15,387 nt of DNA from Chloroflexota bacterium. GTDB lineage: Bacteria; Chloroflexota; Anaerolineae; Anaerolineales; Villigracilaceae. Below the pieces are notes generated by a model. That model saw only the letters and a program-made list of their open reading frames with translations, was not told the DNA's origin and searched no databases. The translations under genes and the position numbers were made by a program. The number at the start of each line of letters is the position of its first letter. Positions within the stretch are counted from its first letter, which is position 1. Below, piece by piece: positions 6,356-12,993 of this stretch. The DNA lies in assembly GCA_021796155.1 (NCBI GenBank), contig JAJYOO010000022.1, positions 1 through 15,387 on the forward strand. The letters run 5' to 3'.

Positions 6356-6832
6356 ATGAACAAAGCAAGGAGAATTTTATCCGTGGCAACCAATCTAAAG
6401 CCCTTGCGAATATTGGTGATTGTAATTTTAGTCCTGCTGGTCATTCAGTATGAATTTGGGATGGCGGTCAACATTGCCAATCCTCCTTCAATCTCCCCGT
6501 TCAGTTTTTCATTCCCAGCTCTTCGAAGTGCGCTGGATGCAGTTGGACCAGCCGCCTTGTTCCATGCGGGCCTCGGAGGTCTTCTTCTTATTCTTGCATT
6601 GGTTAATATGGTGATGGCATTGATGTCTAAAGTGAGGAGCGCACAAATCTTTGGCGTGTTAAGTTTCCTGGCCGTGCTCCTCGCGGCGCACGGCGGATTG
6701 CGTTTCGCCCTTTCCGGTTTTCAAGACGATCACGCCTCACACGAAATGGCTACAAACTTCCTGTTGTCCTTCGCCTTATTTTTTATTGAGCTATATTTAA
6801 GAAAACCGGCTTCGAAATCACAAGTCAATTAG
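6356..6832 (+). CDS. Small integral membrane protein, unknown function
   Basis: A 158-residue protein with about four membrane segments: ILVIVILVLLVIQYEFG near 20-35, LFHAGLGGLLLILALVNMVMAL near 70-95, FGVLSFLAVLLAA, and NFLLSFALFFIELYL near the end. A short polar segment, FQDDHASHEMA, carries several His and acidic residues between the last two helices. I recognise no family. I start at 6356 because GGAG (6345-6348) precedes that ATG by seven bases; a longer frame from 6317 lacks such a site. The stop overlaps the convergent gene's end by eight bases. Confidence 0.65.
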   Translation: MNKARRILSVATNLKPLRILVIVILVLLVIQYEFGMAVNIANPPSISPFSFSFPALRSALDAVGPAALFHAGLGGLLLILALVNMVMALMSKVRSAQIFGVLSFLAVLLAAHGGLRFALSGFQDDHASHEMATNFLLSFALFFIELYLRKPASKSQVN

Positions 6833-7598
6833 CTCTTCTTTGTAACAACCAAAGCGAAACGCCTTGAAGAGATAACACGACAAAGATTGCAGTCACAAAC
6901 GCGACGGTAATCCCCGCGCTCTCAATTAAAAGCGCAACTGCAAAGAAAAAGCTGGCGAAGGAAAATAATCCCATCAGCAAACCGCGCAATACACTGACCG
7001 CTGCCGTCGGACCGTGTTGATGATGAGCAAACGCCGTCAGTGTTGCAGTGAAGATCGGGAACGGCGCGATCAATCCGGTGAGATGCGGGCCAAGATTGGA
7101 TGCAATGCCTGTAAGAAGCACGACAAAAACTGTAGCGATGACCATTCGCATGGGGATGTCCCAACGCGAGGGAAGCCCTTCCTCGTCGGCTTCCGATTTT
7201 GATCCTTTGGGAAGCAGGCGCAGCGCGGTCATAAAAGAGAGAAGCACAGCCACATAAAGCGGCAAAAGTGAAAATGTAAATTGATTCAATATCGCGGTAA
7301 TGGCAGCAAAAGAAAGGCACGCGGCTGCCAACGCGTAAGGCCATTTCAAACGCGGTGCGAAGCGCGCGTACGTGAGTGCAAAAGCCGCCTGCGAAAGTCC
7401 GCCCGCGACGGTACCGGTGGCCGCTGTCGCTGCGAAGGACGCGCCATGAGTCATCGCCAGAAAAAACGTGATGGGTCCGGTAGTCAGCGGCAGAGCAATG
7501 ATCCAACCACTGATGGAATGTCCCCAGCGGCGACCAACGAGACTCGCCGTCCCGATCAGAGCCGGGGTGACGATTACTTTGAGCAACAGACTGTTCAT
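6825..7598 (-). CDS. Integral membrane protein with internal duplication
   Basis: A 257-residue polytopic membrane protein with about nine to ten helices. Two halves look alike. One runs from about 6 to 80 with SGWIIALPLTTGPITFFLA and then HGASFAATAATG. The other runs from about 150 to 224 with TGLIAPFPIFTATLTAFA and then HQHGPTAAVSVLRGLLMG. They are joined by a charged loop (KGSKSEADEEGLPSRWD, 131-147). Internal repeats of this sort are common in secondary transporters. I do not recognise the family and propose no substrate. The gene's ATG overlaps the stop of the YbaK-type gene by four bases, so the two are coupled. Confidence 0.7.
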   Translation of the reverse strand: MNSLLLKVIVTPALIGTASLVGRRWGHSISGWIIALPLTTGPITFFLAMTHGASFAATAATGTVAGGLSQAAFALTYARFAPRLKWPYALAAACLSFAAITAILNQFTFSLLPLYVAVLLSFMTALRLLPKGSKSEADEEGLPSRWDIPMRMVIATVFVVLLTGIASNLGPHLTGLIAPFPIFTATLTAFAHHQHGPTAAVSVLRGLLMGLFSFASFFFAVALLIESAGITVAFVTAIFVVLSLQGVSLWLLQRRAN

Positions 7599-8092
7599 AA
7601 GTGGATCGCGATTTTCTCCAATCTTGGTCGCGCAATGCGAAGATAATCACTGGATTTCATAAAGATGGATCGGTCGAGCCGTCCCGCGTTGAAGACAACT
7701 TCTTCGTTTTCAAAAATCAACGGGTCGGCCAGGACGATAAGCTGGTCGCTAAACGAAAAAGGTGGGATTGCGCCGATAACGCATTCCGTTAATAGCTCCG
7801 CTTTTTCGCGTGATGCAAACGCGGCACTGCTGGAATTGAACAAGGTTTTCATCCCACTTAAATCCACGCGGCAATCGCCGGGGACATTTGCCAGATAATA
7901 TCGATTCTCTTTCTTTCCAAAGCGGACTTGTACCACGATGGATTTGATGGCTTGCCTGGGTGTGTTGCCGCGAATCTTGGCGATGAATTCCGTGCGACCC
8001 TCCGGCTCATGTTCGGCAACGCGATACACTGCTCCTTGCGCGTCGAGCAATTCCCGCACGCGTTCGTGGATATCTTTTGATTCGTTATTCAT
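7595..8092 (-). CDS. YbaK/ProX-type aminoacyl-tRNA deacylase domain protein
   Basis: A 165-residue protein matching the YbaK/EbsC fold. It has the expected Lys50 in RQAIKSIVVQV, then the sequence GAIPPFSF followed by LIVLADPLIFENEEVVFNAGRLDRSIFMKSSD in two parts, corresponding to the family's 'G-x-x-P-P-F-G...D-x-x-L...NAG-x-x' end region. Members clear mischarged tRNA (Cys-tRNA(Pro), Ala-tRNA(Pro) and others) in trans. Specificity cannot be read from the sequence. A TATAAT box on the minus strand (8109-8104) lies 11 bases before the ATG and no Shine-Dalgarno sequence is seen, so the leader may be very short. The next gene overlaps by four bases. Confidence 0.8.
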   Translation of the reverse strand: MNNESKDIHERVRELLDAQGAVYRVAEHEPEGRTEFIAKIRGNTPRQAIKSIVVQVRFGKKENRYYLANVPGDCRVDLSGMKTLFNSSSAAFASREKAELLTECVIGAIPPFSFSDQLIVLADPLIFENEEVVFNAGRLDRSIFMKSSDYLRIARPRLEKIAIHL

Positions 8093-8135
8093 GGCTTGGA
8101 AGGATTATAAACGACAAGACTTTTGTCTCTTACGA

Positions 8136-9290
8136 TTAAATCAACGCATGGATAAATCCAATCAGCGCACTGCCCGCGATCAGCCAGGTCGAGTTGGGTT
8201 TGAAACGCAGGAGCAACAAAAAAGCAATGAGCGCAATACCAATCGTAAGCGGATCAACAATGGCCGTCGTTGCGAGTTGAAGTGTGACTCCCAGCATCAA
8301 CGCCAGCGAAGCGACATTTACTCCATCCAAGAAACCGCTCGTCCACGGCGAGTTGCGGATCTGTTTGATGAACAAACTGGAGATGCCTACGAAAACAAAG
8401 GATGGCAAAAAGATTCCAAGTGTGGCGAGCAATGCTCCCGGTACGCCTCCCAACAAATAGCCGATAAAAGTAGCCGTTGTAAAAAGTGGACCCGGCGTGA
8501 TCTGTCCAACTGCGATAGCGTCGAATAATTGATGATCCGTCAACCATCCAAGATTCTGAACGAGGTCGGCATGCAGGAATGCCACCAATACATAACCACT
8601 TCCATATAAAATGGCTCCGATTTTCAAAAACGTCAGAAACAGCAGGCTGAGACTGAAGGGAATCGGATTTGCATAAATCCCCAATCCAATCAACAGAGGA
8701 AGAAATCCAGTTTTAGGAATACGCTTGATATTGGAAAAATTTATGATGAGCGTAGCCGCCAAACCTGCGCCAAAAAGCAAAATCAAAATATTCACATCAA
8801 GAAAATAGAGAGCCAGAACAATCAAGCCAATCACACCCGTCAACAAGCCTTTGACGGCTTTCCTGCCCATGTTCCACAAAGCCTGCGTGATGATGGCAAT
8901 TACCACCGGCAGAATCCCATAAAGCAGGCCGCTGGCAATGGAAGTTGTTCCGTATCGGACGTAAGCCCAGGCCAATGCCAGAACGATCAACATGGCCGGC
9001 AGGATGAAACACACTCCGCCCAAAACCAAGCCGATCCATCCAACGCGTCGAAAACCGAGATAGATTGCCGTTTCCGTTGACGTTGGTCCGGGGATGAGAT
9101 TCGCCGCGCCAAACAGATCGAGGAATTCCTGCTCGCTGATCCATTTGCGGCGCTTCACCACTTCATCGCGCATGATCGCAACATGCGCGGCGGGGCCGCC
9201 AAAGGCCGTGATGCCTAATCGAAGGAATAGTTGCGCCACTTCGGTCACGCGTTGACGATAAGAAGGCTCGTTTGCTTTTATAGTTTCCAT
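8136..9290 (-). CDS. chrA: Chromate/anion transporter, CHR family (ChrA)
   Basis: A 384-residue, two-domain CHR transporter of the bidomain length. The first half shows the family signature: ITAFGGPAAHVAIMRDEVV (27-45), RRKWISEQEFLDLF, then NLIPGPTSTETAIYLGFRR (64-82) and GGVCFILPA. The second half repeats it in weaker form with GSGYVLVAFLHADLV, AVGQITPGPLFTTATFIGYL and LGIFLPSFVF. About ten to twelve membrane helices are present. Characterised members export chromate by proton antiport, but many relatives may carry other anions, so chromate resistance is likely rather than certain. The ATG at 9290 lacks a clear Shine-Dalgarno sequence. TATACT (minus strand, 9306-9301) stands ten bases upstream, so the leader may be very short. 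It is not overlapped with the YbaK gene and seems to be its own unit. Confidence 0.92.
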   Translation of the reverse strand: METIKANEPSYRQRVTEVAQLFLRLGITAFGGPAAHVAIMRDEVVKRRKWISEQEFLDLFGAANLIPGPTSTETAIYLGFRRVGWIGLVLGGVCFILPAMLIVLALAWAYVRYGTTSIASGLLYGILPVVIAIITQALWNMGRKAVKGLLTGVIGLIVLALYFLDVNILILLFGAGLAATLIINFSNIKRIPKTGFLPLLIGLGIYANPIPFSLSLLFLTFLKIGAILYGSGYVLVAFLHADLVQNLGWLTDHQLFDAIAVGQITPGPLFTTATFIGYLLGGVPGALLATLGIFLPSFVFVGISSLFIKQIRNSPWTSGFLDGVNVASLALMLGVTLQLATTAIVDPLTIGIALIAFLLLLRFKPNSTWLIAGSALIGFIHALI

Positions 9291-9320
9291 TCCCGATGGA
9301 AGTATAACTTACATCGGGAG

Positions 9321-9466
9321 ATGTCATTGCCAGTGGCGCTAAAGCGCCACGTGGCAATCTCGTGTTCTCATATAATTAATTGCTTAACGTTTATTTTAGA
9401 TTGCCACGTCGCCGCGTGGTCTCGAATGCTTCGTCACTCGACCAACGCGGCTCATCGCAATGACAT
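9321..9466. repeat. Structured repeat with perfect terminal inverted repeats (MITE-like)
   Basis: This 146-base element begins ATGTCATTGC and ends GCAATGACAT, a perfect 10-base inverted repeat. Inside lie three more stems in order. The first is GTGGCGCT (9333-9340) with AGCGCCAC (9343-9350). The second is CGTGGCAATCT (9350-9360) with AGATTGCCACG (9399-9409). The third is an imperfect stem, CCGCGTGGT (9412-9420) with ACCAACGCGG (9441-9450). The whole could fold as a cloverleaf. It shares end sequence with the element at 2006-2114. It has no coding capacity and lies between divergently oriented chrA and the mgtA leader. Confidence 0.65.
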
Positions 9467-9518
9467 GTGCGATTATGATTTTTCTTATCAAGCTTTCATC
9501 TTCGTGAAGGCGTTTTTC

Positions 9519-9547
9519 TTGACATGAATTTCGTGCGGGAGTAAACT
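9519..9547 (+). promoter_or_regulatory. Promoter of the M-box/mgtA transcript
   Basis: A perfect TTGACA (-35) at 9519-9524 is followed after 17 bases by TAAACT (-10) at 9542-9547, which matches TATAAT at four of six positions. Transcription would start near 9554, a few bases before the riboswitch begins. This is the best sigma70-type promoter in the window. Confidence 0.7.
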
Positions 9548-9559
9548 CGCCAACGCAAA

Positions 9560-9727
9560 TTGAAGCCTCGTTAGGCCAGGAGGCTGCATGGTAAACAAGC
9601 CATTGTCCTGAAACGTCGAAAGACGCCAAAGGGTATACCAGGTGAAGTCGGATTAAGGCTTTGCTCGATATGGCTGGGACGCAAGACGCCCTACGACATG
9701 CAGCGCCAAAGCTAAACCAGGAGGTGG
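9560..9727 (+). ncRNA. M-box (ykoK leader) magnesium riboswitch
   Basis: The conserved M-box blocks appear in order: CTCGTTAGG (9567-9575), AGGAGGCTGCATGG, then CCTGAAACGTCGAAAGACGC (9607-9626) with its following CCAAAGGGT, later TGGCTGGGACGC, and CTACGACATGCAGCGC before CAAAGCTAAA (9706-9716). This is the known Mg2+-sensing aptamer found before mgtE and mgtA genes. Mg2+ compacts the fold and closes the outer helix P1, here probably GCCTC (9565-9569) with GAGGT (9721-9725). An mgtA gene follows downstream, as expected. The boundaries are approximate within a few bases. Confidence 0.92.
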
Positions 9728-9783
9728 TTGTTTCTTGATGTGTTTATCCGCCTCCTGCGATCTCTCAGGAGGTTTTTCTTTTT
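9717..9783 (+). terminator. Riboswitch expression platform: terminator with competing antiterminator
   Basis: CCTCCTG (9751-9757) and CAGGAGG (9766-9772) form a seven-base stem with an eight-base loop, followed by a T-rich run (9773-9783): a classical intrinsic terminator. The last bases of the aptamer, CCAGGAGGTGG (9717-9727), can pair instead with CCGCCTCCTG (9748-9757). That pairing would block the terminator. With Mg2+ bound, GAGG is held in P1 and the terminator forms. Without Mg2+ the antiterminator can form and transcription continues. The two pairings are directly visible; the switching is inferred from known M-boxes. Confidence 0.8.
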
Positions 9784-9835
9784 GACTCTGCGCTGGCGTT
9801 GCCAAATTCAAAGCGCAGTGAGAAGGAGCAACCGC

Positions 9836-9922
9836 ATGGACTCAGATAGTAAGCGTACCAACCTGCGTTGGCGAAATGCTGCGACGTTCCTTCGATGCGC
9901 GCTTGTAATTTTCCCCATGTGA
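9836..9922 (+). CDS. Possible 28-residue leader peptide between riboswitch and mgtA
   Basis: AAGGAG at 9823-9828 stands seven bases before an ATG that opens a 28-codon frame ending at TGA (9920-9922). The peptide begins MDSDSKRTNLRWR and ends hydrophobically (CALVIFPM). A terminator-like hairpin follows 42 bases later, so this has the layout of a leader ORF that controls downstream transcription. The acidic start followed by a basic stretch recalls Salmonella MgtL (acidic N-terminus, then Arg-rich), which senses low Mg2+ through ribosome destabilisation. That likeness is only a pattern, not homology. It could also be a small membrane peptide or a chance ORF. Confidence 0.4.
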   Translation: MDSDSKRTNLRWRNAATFLRCALVIFPM

Positions 9923-9964
9923 TTTTTGAATGCAATGGGGGAGGCAACGGTACGCGATGAATGC

Positions 9965-10000
9965 GCCGCCTTTTCGCCTGAGCGAGGGCGGCTTTTCTTT
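9965..10000 (+). terminator. Second terminator hairpin in the mgtA leader
   Basis: GCCGCC (9965-9970) and GGCGGC (9987-9992) form a GC-only stem closed over a 16-base loop, followed by TTTTCTTT (9993-10000). It lies downstream of the 28-codon ORF and upstream of mgtA, in the direction of mgtA transcription. It could be a second attenuation point or a leaky terminator. Confidence 0.6.
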
Positions 10001-10032
10001 GCCTTCGCATCCCGAACTTATTGGAGGTTGCC

Positions 10033-10317
10033 ATGACCTTTTGGATGAAAGCACTGGGCTGTTTATCGGTCCGCTCACAGAAGAAATTGATAACCGGGCA
10101 TAAAGCTCCGGTAATGCAAGCAATTTATATTTTCGATCACGCTATGATACAAGCCGCACATGTGGCGCGGGATCAGGTTCCGTTACGAAGAACCCTTCAG
10201 ATTCGTTTTACCCGCTTATCCCAATCCCTTGGGAGTCGCAAATCGAATGTTGAAAATATCTGGAGGCACGAATGGGATTCTTCGCAACGATTGTTACCAC
10301 ACCGCAGCGCTGGATAG
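10033..10317 (+). CDS. Possible 94-residue ORF overlapping the mgtA start
   Basis: GGAGG (10023-10027) stands five bases before this ATG, a strong ribosome binding site. The frame runs 94 codons and ends at TAG 46 bases inside mgtA, in another frame. The product begins MTFWMKALGCLSVRSQKK and shows no domain, signal or membrane segment that I recognise. Its codon pattern does not stand out as coding. It may be a leader whose translation couples to mgtA, or only the ribosome site may matter. A short hairpin (ACCGG 10093-10097 with CCGGT 10108-10112) lies within it. Whether it is a real protein is doubtful. Confidence 0.3.
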   Translation: MTFWMKALGCLSVRSQKKLITGHKAPVMQAIYIFDHAMIQAAHVARDQVPLRRTLQIRFTRLSQSLGSRKSNVENIWRHEWDSSQRLLPHRSAG

Positions 10318-12905
10318 GCCCGGCACGCGGCAACGGGATTCAAATCTCGAAAATATTGGTGGAAAGTGCCAAGCTGGACACGCCCGCCATTCTCGAAAAA
10401 CTGAATACGACACAGGCCGGACTCGCTCATGAAGAGGCAGAAGCCCGCCTCGAGCAATATGGATTCAACGAAGTCGCCAAGGAAAAGCATCAGACGTTCC
10501 TGATGCGCTTATGGGACAACGTCAAGAATCCGCTGGTGATTCTGCTGTCCGTGTTGGGCATCGTCTCTTATTTGACAGCAGATATTCCCGGCACGATTAT
10601 CATCTTCATGATGGTGCTACTTGGGATTGTTTTGCGCTTCATTCAGGAAAGCCGCGCGGACTCCGCTGCCGAGAAGCTCAAGGCGATGGTCAGCACAACC
10701 GCGACGGTGATTCGCGAAGGCCAACGCAAGGAGATTCCTTTGCGCGAACTGGTCCCCGGCGATGTGGTGCGTTTGTCAGCGGGCGACATGGTTCCTGCGG
10801 ACGTGCGGCTGCTTTCAGCGAAAGACCTGTTCCTTAACCAGGCCGCGCTGACAGGCGAGGCAATGCCGGTTGAGAAGATACCGGCTCAAATCACGGACGA
10901 GGCGCAGAATCCGCTTGAGATGGCGAACCTGTGCTTCCTCGGTTCCAACGTCGAAAGCGGGACCGGCACGGCGGTCGTTGTCCAAACGGGAAGTACAACC
11001 TATTTCGGATCGCTGGCCGGCAGCATTGTTGGACAACGCCAGATGACCAGCTTCGATAAAGGCGTTAACGGCTTCACGTGGCTGATGATCGGCTTCATGG
11101 CCGTTATGGTGCCGCTGGTCTTCATCTTCAATGGTTTGAGCAAACACGACTGGCTCGAGGCTTTCTTGTTCGCGCTTGCAGTGGCGGTTGGCTTGACGCC
11201 TGAAATGCTGCCGATGATCGTCACGGTCAATCTTTCCAAAGGCGCCATCTCGATGTCGAAGAAGAAGGTCATCGTCAAGCGACTGAACGCCATCCAGAAC
11301 TTCGGCGCGATGGATGTGCTTTGCACCGACAAGACCGGCACGATCACACAGGGCAGGATCGTCCTCGAAAAGCACATGGATGTGAAGGGCAATCCGAGTG
11401 AGCGCGTTCTTCATTACGGTTACATGAACAGCTATTACCAGACCGGCTTGAAGAATTTGATGGACGAAGCCATTCTGAATCACGTCAACTTGAATGATGA
11501 CTTGCAAGTGGATGAGCTTTATCGCAAGATTGACGAACTGCCTTTTGATTTTCATCGCCGCCGCATGTCGGTCATCGTGGAAGACAATAAAGGCCAGCAC
11601 ATTTTGATCTGCAAGGGCGCGGTCGAGGAGATCATGCATCTTTCGACGCACGTAGAGGTCAACAGTGAAGTGCTGGAAGTTACCGCCGAACATGACGAGA
11701 ATCGCAAGCAGCGCATTCGACAGTTGAATTCGGAAGGCTTCCGTGTGATCGCTGTTGCATATCGAATTTTCCCCGGCGATAACGACGAGCCGCATTACAC
11801 GATCAGCGATGAATCAGACATGACCTTGCTTGGTTATATGGCATTCCTCGATCCGCCGAAGGATACGGCATCGGAAGCGCTTGCCCAGTTGAACGCGAAC
11901 AATGTTGCAGTCAAGATCCTGACCGGCGACAATGACATTGTCACCGCTAGCATTTGCAAGCAGGTTGGCATGCCGGTGGATAACATGTTGCTTGGCACAG
12001 TCATCGAAGGCATGACCGATGAACAGTTGGACGCTGTTGTTGAAAAGATGACGGTCTTTGCCAAGCTTTCACCCGCGCACAAAGAACGCATTATCCACTC
12101 ACTGCATCGCAAAGGCCACGTGGTCGGCTTCATGGGCGATGGCATCAATGATGCGCCCGCACTCAAGGCGGCGGATGTTGGCATCTCGGTGGATAGCGCC
12201 GTGGATATTGCGAAAGAATCGTCCGACATCATTCTGCTCGAGAACAGCCTGCTCGTCTTGGAGGAAGGCGTCGTGGAAGGCCGCAAAGTATTCGGCAATA
12301 TCATCAAGTACATCCGCATGGCAGCTTCATCCAACTTCGGCAACATGTTCAGCGTGTTGGGTGCCAGCCTGTTCCTGCCATTCCTGCCGATGCAACCGAT
12401 CCAGGTGCTGACCAATAACCTGCTCTATGATTTTTCGCAGACATCCATCCCGACCGACAACGTGGATACCGATTGGCTGGCGCGTCCGCGCAAATGGGAA
12501 ATCGGCGCGCTGCGTCGCTTCATCCTTTACATCGGCCCGATCAGCTCGATCTTCGACTACATGACCTTCTTCATCATGTTGTATGTCTTCCACGCATGGA
12601 ACAACCCAACGTTGTTCCAGACCGGCTGGTTCGTCGAATCCTTGTTCACGCAGACGTTGATCATCCACGTCATCCGCACGAACAAGATTCCGTTCATCCA
12701 GAGCCGGGCGAGTCGCTCTTTGTTGTTGACCTCGCTTGTGATCGTTTTGGTCGGCGCGTATTTGACGATTTCCCCGCTCGCCTCCACACTCGGATTTGTA
12801 GGCTTGCCGCCGCTGTATTGGCCTTTGCTCTTCGGGATGCTTCTCTGCTACATCATCCTGACGCAGATCGTGAAGATGTGGTTCGTGCGCAAGTTTGCGG
12901 ATTAG
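10272..12905 (+). CDS. mgtA: Magnesium-importing P-type ATPase (P3B, MgtA)
   Basis: An 877-residue P-type ATPase. The actuator motif is LTGEAMPV (193-200), and the phosphorylated Asp353 lies in CTDKTGTIT. The nucleotide site shows KGA (448-450), and TGDN (551-554) and MGDGINDAP (621-629) form the hinge region. GLTPEMLPM (307-315) and LLYDFSQTSIPTDNVD (717-732) are the MgtA-type membrane signatures, different from the Ca2+ or heavy-metal pumps. MgtA brings Mg2+ into the cytoplasm using ATP when Mg2+ is scarce. A strong GGAGG (10261-10265) precedes the ATG by six bases. The gene is under an M-box riboswitch about 540 bases upstream. A perfect hairpin follows the stop. The length is normal for the family (E. 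coli MgtA has about 898 residues). Confidence 0.95.
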   Translation: MGFFATIVTTPQRWIGPARGNGIQISKILVESAKLDTPAILEKLNTTQAGLAHEEAEARLEQYGFNEVAKEKHQTFLMRLWDNVKNPLVILLSVLGIVSYLTADIPGTIIIFMMVLLGIVLRFIQESRADSAAEKLKAMVSTTATVIREGQRKEIPLRELVPGDVVRLSAGDMVPADVRLLSAKDLFLNQAALTGEAMPVEKIPAQITDEAQNPLEMANLCFLGSNVESGTGTAVVVQTGSTTYFGSLAGSIVGQRQMTSFDKGVNGFTWLMIGFMAVMVPLVFIFNGLSKHDWLEAFLFALAVAVGLTPEMLPMIVTVNLSKGAISMSKKKVIVKRLNAIQNFGAMDVLCTDKTGTITQGRIVLEKHMDVKGNPSERVLHYGYMNSYYQTGLKNLMDEAILNHVNLNDDLQVDELYRKIDELPFDFHRRRMSVIVEDNKGQHILICKGAVEEIMHLSTHVEVNSEVLEVTAEHDENRKQRIRQLNSEGFRVIAVAYRIFPGDNDEPHYTISDESDMTLLGYMAFLDPPKDTASEALAQLNANNVAVKILTGDNDIVTASICKQVGMPVDNMLLGTVIEGMTDEQLDAVVEKMTVFAKLSPAHKERIIHSLHRKGHVVGFMGDGINDAPALKAADVGISVDSAVDIAKESSDIILLENSLLVLEEGVVEGRKVFGNIIKYIRMAASSNFGNMFSVLGASLFLPFLPMQPIQVLTNNLLYDFSQTSIPTDNVDTDWLARPRKWEIGALRRFILYIGPISSIFDYMTFFIMLYVFHAWNNPTLFQTGWFVESLFTQTLIIHVIRTNKIPFIQSRASRSLLLTSLVIVLVGAYLTISPLASTLGFVGLPPLYWPLLFGMLLCYIILTQIVKMWFVRKFAD

Positions 12906-12912
12906 GCACAAC

Positions 12913-12952
12913 AGCAGACCTCGGAGGTTTTTGAAAACCTCCGAGGTCTGCT
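12913..12952. terminator. Perfect 19-base-stem palindrome after mgtA, likely two-way terminator
   Basis: Positions 12913-12931 are the exact reverse complement of 12934-12952, with two bases between. The stem carries GACCTCGGAGGTTTT, so an A/T stretch lies at the tip rather than after the stem. It stands between convergent mgtA (stop 12905) and the Hint-domain gene (stop 12994). The same core, AACCTCCGAGGTCTGCT, recurs at 14218-14234, on the other side of the Hint gene, so this is also a dispersed repeat. Confidence 0.7.
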
Positions 12953-12993
12953 TTATAAACCTTCGTGCTGCTGTACTGATAAACTTCAAGCTC

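Noticed and set aside
6922..7650. 242-codon minus-strand frame over the duplicated membrane protein
   Set aside because: It is the same strand but another frame of a clear membrane protein; it has scattered Cys, Arg and Ser and no hydrophobic pattern.
7938..8528. 196-codon plus-strand frame across YbaK and chrA
   Set aside because: It spans two well-supported genes on the opposite strand and yields a Lys/Arg/Gln-rich shadow product.
10815..11795. Long open frame of 326 codons on the minus strand inside mgtA
   Set aside because: It is fully antisense to the well-conserved MgtA sequence, has a composition rich in His, Arg and Gln typical of a shadow frame, and shows no domain or ribosome site.
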